Assembly: GCA_023419055.1 (NCBI GenBank)
Contig: JAEZYO010000782.1
Location: 1-8,257 of the forward strand
Reading direction: 5' to 3'
From: Pseudomonadota bacterium
GTDB lineage: Bacteria > Myxococcota > Polyangia > Polyangiales > Polyangiaceae
Length of the DNA: 8,257 nucleotides
Positions within the stretch are counted from its first letter, which is position 1. Every line of letters begins with the position of its first letter. The notes beneath the pieces were generated by a model that saw only the letters and a program-made list of their open reading frames with translations, had not been told where the DNA came from and searched no databases. The translations under genes were made by a program, and so were the position numbers. Below, piece by piece: positions 5,601 through 8,257 of this stretch.

Positions 5601-8002
5601 TGCGCGCTCGTCGCCTCGGCTCGTTTGCTCTGGCCGGGTGCCTGGTGCTGCTCGCTTCGAGCAGCGCGCTCGCTCTCGATTCGACCGCCGCGCGCGGGCG
5701 CGCCGAGCTCTCGATCAAGGGAGCCGAGGCGGACGCGCTTCGTGCCGCCAAGCTCGCGCAGGTTCGCTATCAGCCTCCCACGCCGGCGCAGCGCGTCGCG
5801 GCGGGCGACATGCTGCTCAGGAACCGCGACTACGACCAGGCGATCATCACCCTGAACAAGGTGCTGGAGCTGCACCGTCAGGGAAAGATGCCGGCGCAGG
5901 CGCTCGCGGACGCGACGTTCCTGCTCGGGGAAGCCTATTTCCAGTCTCGCCAGTATCTCGCCGCTCGCCGCCACTATCGCGAGGTGCTCGACAAGGCCGA
6001 CCAGGGGCCGTTCACGTCTTACGCGGGGCGGGCGGTGAGTCGGCTCGTCGACATCGCGCTCCGCACCGACGATCTCGAGAGCCTCGACTACGTGTTCGCG
6101 CGCCTCGACAAGCTGCCCGGCAACGACTCGACGGGCTCCATCCCGTACGCCCGCGCCAAGGCGCTCTTCGCCAAGCGTGACTACGCGGGCGCGAAGAGCT
6201 CGATCAACAGCGTCCCCGCGAACTCCAACTACACGCTCCAGTCTCAATATCTGCTCGGGGTGATCTTCATCCGCGAAGCGACGCCCGTCCTCCCGGCGGC
6301 GGCCGAAGGAGCCCCTGCCGCACCGGCAGGTACGGCCGCTCCGGCCCCGCTCGCGCCGGACTCGCGCCGCTACGCGGCGGCCATCGAGCAGTTCCGCCGC
6401 GTCACGCGCATGCCGGCGACGACGCCGGCCGCGAAGCAGGTGGTCGACGTGGCCTGGATGGCCGTCGGGCGCCTGTTCTACGAAACCGAGAGCTATCTCG
6501 AGGCGGCCGAGGCTTACAGCCACGTGGACCGTCAGTCGCCCGAGTTCTCGACCATGCTGCACGAGCTCGCCTGGGTGTACGTGCGGCTCGGTGACTACCA
6601 GCGGGCGCAGCGCGCGCTCGAGGTGCTCACCATCACCGATCCCAACAACCTCGACATCGCGGACGGCTCGCTCCTGCGCGCCGATCTGATGCTCCGCTCG
6701 GGGCAGTTCGACAAGGCGCTCTCGCTCTATCGCTCGGTGCACGGGCGCTTCGATCCGATCCGCGATCAGGTCGATCGCTTCATCGGCTCGAACACGGATC
6801 CGGCCGTCTACTACGACAAGCTGACCGCGGATCCGGATCTGCCCGTGAACGACGTGCCGCCCATCGCGCTCGAGTGGGCGCGCGAGCAGGCCGAGGACGA
6901 GCACGTGTTCGCGCTCATCGACGACGCCAACCGCTCTCGCGATCTGATCGGGAAATCTCGGCGGCTCGCGCTGCGGCTGAACGCCGTGCTCGCCGTGCCG
7001 ACGCGCGCGAAGGCCTTCCCGGAGACGCGCGCGGCCCTCGAGGGCACGCTCAGCGTCCTGAACCGCGTGGCCCGCGCCAGGGTCACCCTGGCCGAAGGGC
7101 TCGACGAAGAGGCGGACGACGTCGCCGGCGAGCTCAGGACCGTGCGCCGCGAGCGCCGCGCGCTGATGGCTCGCATGAACGACGCGCCCGTCACGCCGAG
7201 TGACTTCGCCCGCCGCGACGAGTCCGGCGACCGCCAGTGGAACCGGGCCTCGCAAGCGCTCCAGCGCCTCACGATCGAGAGCGACAAGCTGCGCGCGATC
7301 GTGAACGGCCTGCGGCGCGTGTTGAGCGAGAACGCCGGCTTCGAGATCAAGGCGGACGCGGCGGCCCGCGCGCGCTTCCAGCTCGAGCTCGAGGCGAACG
7401 AGCGCGACCTCGAGGCGTATCAGCGCCGAATTCAAGAATACCGCGACGCCATCGAGATGGGGCGCGTTCAGTCGGGCTTCGGCGACCAGCGCTTCGTGGA
7501 CGACGACGAGGTGCGCAAGCGCTTCAAGGAGCTCTTCGCGCGGGAGGTCGCGCTCGTCGCGTCCGGGCAGGACGACTCCGACGCGGTCGAGTACGCCCGC
7601 TCGATCCAGCCGCTGCTCGTGCGGGCGGACGTGGTGGATCAGCGCGTGACCGCGCTGAAAGAGGAGAACGAGCGCACCGCGGTGCGGCAGGCCGAGGAGC
7701 TCCGTCGCAAGATCGACGACGAGGTGGCGCTGCTCGAGACCTACGCGAGGAGCCTGGAAGGGCTCGACGGCGAGGCGCGCCTCGTGGTGGGCGAGGTCGC
7801 CATGAGAAACTTCGCCCTGGTGCGCGATCGCTTGAAGAGCATCGTGCTCCGCGCCGACGTGGGCATCGTGCAAGAGGCTTGGGAGGTGCGCGAGGAGCAG
7901 CGCCTCAGGGTCCGTAACCTTCAGCGCCAGCGCGCGCGCGAGGAGCAGAATTTGAACGACGAGCTGCGCGAAGTCCTGGACGACGCGGAGGACGAGCTGT
8001 GA
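5600..8002 (+). CDS. Exported TPR and coiled-coil protein, possible envelope-machine component
   Basis: An 800-aa protein. The N-terminus is a signal sequence with two readings: SPase I cleavage at ALA25|L26, or a lipobox L11-A-G-C14. C14 is the only cysteine in the protein, but hydrophobic residues continue after it, which favours SPase I. Residues about 60-385 hold several TPR-like helix pairs, for example RNRDYDQAIITLNKVLEL, QSRQYLAARRHYREVL, ETESYLEAAEAYSHVD, RLGDYQRAQRALEVL and RSGQFDKALSLYRSVH. An Ala/Pro-rich insertion interrupts them at about 228-254. Residues about 500-800 are mostly charged helix with probable coiled coils near 500-535, 545-620, 680-725 and 755-800. The protein is likely a periplasmic scaffold binding partners through the TPRs. 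GGGAG (5588-5592) is a good ribosome site inside the end of the previous gene, so translation is probably coupled. TPR proteins of this kind occur in myxobacterial Glt/Agl gliding clusters, but I cannot assign a specific Glt protein. Confidence 0.88.
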   Translation: MRARRLGSFALAGCLVLLASSSALALDSTAARGRAELSIKGAEADALRAAKLAQVRYQPPTPAQRVAAGDMLLRNRDYDQAIITLNKVLELHRQGKMPAQALADATFLLGEAYFQSRQYLAARRHYREVLDKADQGPFTSYAGRAVSRLVDIALRTDDLESLDYVFARLDKLPGNDSTGSIPYARAKALFAKRDYAGAKSSINSVPANSNYTLQSQYLLGVIFIREATPVLPAAAEGAPAAPAGTAAPAPLAPDSRRYAAAIEQFRRVTRMPATTPAAKQVVDVAWMAVGRLFYETESYLEAAEAYSHVDRQSPEFSTMLHELAWVYVRLGDYQRAQRALEVLTITDPNNLDIADGSLLRADLMLRSGQFDKALSLYRSVHGRFDPIRDQVDRFIGSNTDPAVYYDKLTADPDLPVNDVPPIALEWAREQAEDEHVFALIDDANRSRDLIGKSRRLALRLNAVLAVPTRAKAFPETRAALEGTLSVLNRVARARVTLAEGLDEEADDVAGELRTVRRERRALMARMNDAPVTPSDFARRDESGDRQWNRASQALQRLTIESDKLRAIVNGLRRVLSENAGFEIKADAAARARFQLELEANERDLEAYQRRIQEYRDAIEMGRVQSGFGDQRFVDDDEVRKRFKELFAREVALVASGQDDSDAVEYARSIQPLLVRADVVDQRVTALKEENERTAVRQAEELRRKIDDEVALLETYARSLEGLDGEARLVVGEVAMRNFALVRDRLKSIVLRADVGIVQEAWEVREEQRLRVRNLQRQRAREEQNLNDELREVLDDAEDEL

Positions 8003-8257
8003 CCCTCGGCGCCAAGTCGAAGTTCGTCTCGCCCCTCGCGCTCGTGGCCTCGCTGCTCGCGAGCTCCGGCGCGCTGTCGCAGACCGCCCCCGCCGGCGGC
8101 GGGGTCAAGGCGACCCCGACAACGACCGCGACGGCACCCGCTCCGGGCGTGAACCCGGTCGCGACCGCCAGCGCTCCTCCGCCCGCCAGCACGACCACCG
8201 CGCCGGCTGCCGCGACCGCCGTCCCGCCGCGCCAGCGGCAGACCTTCCCGCCGCCTC
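7999..8257 (+). CDS. Secreted protein with Thr/Pro/Ala-rich linker (3' partial)
   Basis: The frame starts at GTG 7999, overlaps the previous stop in a GTGA arrangement, and stays open to the right edge (86 codons visible). A strong ribosome site, GGAGGA (7987-7992), lies 6 nt upstream. Residues 1-27 form a signal peptide (K6, K8, then a hydrophobic run PLALVASLLASSGALS, cleavage probably before Q28). A low-complexity Thr/Pro/Ala linker follows to at least residue 78, then PPRQRQTFPPP. The folded domain, if any, lies beyond the window. Its architecture repeats that of the first gene of the operon (signal peptide, then long Ala/Pro/Thr linker), which suggests a further periplasmic component. 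No function can be assigned. Confidence 0.8.
   Translation, partial: MTLGAKSKFVSPLALVASLLASSGALSQTAPAGGGVKATPTTTATAPAPGVNPVATASAPPPASTTTAPAAATAVPPRQRQTFPPP

Noticed and set aside
5330..7873. Very long open frame (847 codons) antisense to the TPR gene
   Set aside because: Its codons are in register with the sense codons, so antisense stops need sense TTA, CTA or TCA, which GC-rich genes avoid. The product is His/Arg-rich and resembles no protein family, while the sense strand has a signal peptide, TPRs and good ribosome sites.

Overview
This is a GC-rich window with strongly GC-biased third codon positions. Its gene content points to a Myxococcota (delta-proteobacterial, probably Polyangia/Sorangiineae-like) chromosome: a PilZ domain of the Myxococcus paralogous type, an anti-sigma factor fused to TPRs, and Ala/Pro/Thr-rich exported proteins. 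The taxonomic guess is inference from protein style. No rRNA, tRNA, insertion sequence or CRISPR array was seen.

Layout. (1) 2-1777 (+): the C-terminal part of a large polytopic membrane protein, most like a GT39/PMT-type glycosyltransferase with a C-terminal beta-sandwich; its N-terminus lies outside the window. (2) 1929-2321 (+): a stand-alone PilZ c-di-GMP receptor with intact RxxxR and NxSxxG motifs. (3) 2334-2369: a long hairpin between convergent genes, a likely bidirectional terminator. (4) 4111-2382 (-): a two-gene unit, an ECF sigma factor followed after 47 bp by a membrane-spanning zinc-finger anti-sigma factor with a periplasmic TPR domain. (5) 4112-4667: a 556-bp divergent intergenic region with a cluster of stem-loops, a 12-bp tandem repeat, and a perfect dyad on a possible -35 element. 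(6) 4668-8257 (+): three translationally linked genes for exported proteins: a coiled-coil/beta-domain protein (310 aa), a TPR plus coiled-coil protein (800 aa), and the start of another secreted protein with a Thr/Pro/Ala-rich linker, cut by the right edge.

How they may fit together. The three-gene operon looks like periplasmic parts of an envelope-spanning assembly. Its genes abut by 1-4 nt overlaps, and long flexible linkers and coiled coils could span the periplasm or peptidoglycan. The divergent ECF/anti-sigma pair has its own periplasmic TPR sensor and could monitor that assembly or the envelope generally. The PilZ protein could add c-di-GMP input. These links are inferred from gene order only. 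The operon's architecture recalls Agl-Glt/Tol-type gliding or trafficking machinery of myxobacteria, but the window lacks the TolQ/TolR-like or AgmX-like genes that would establish this.
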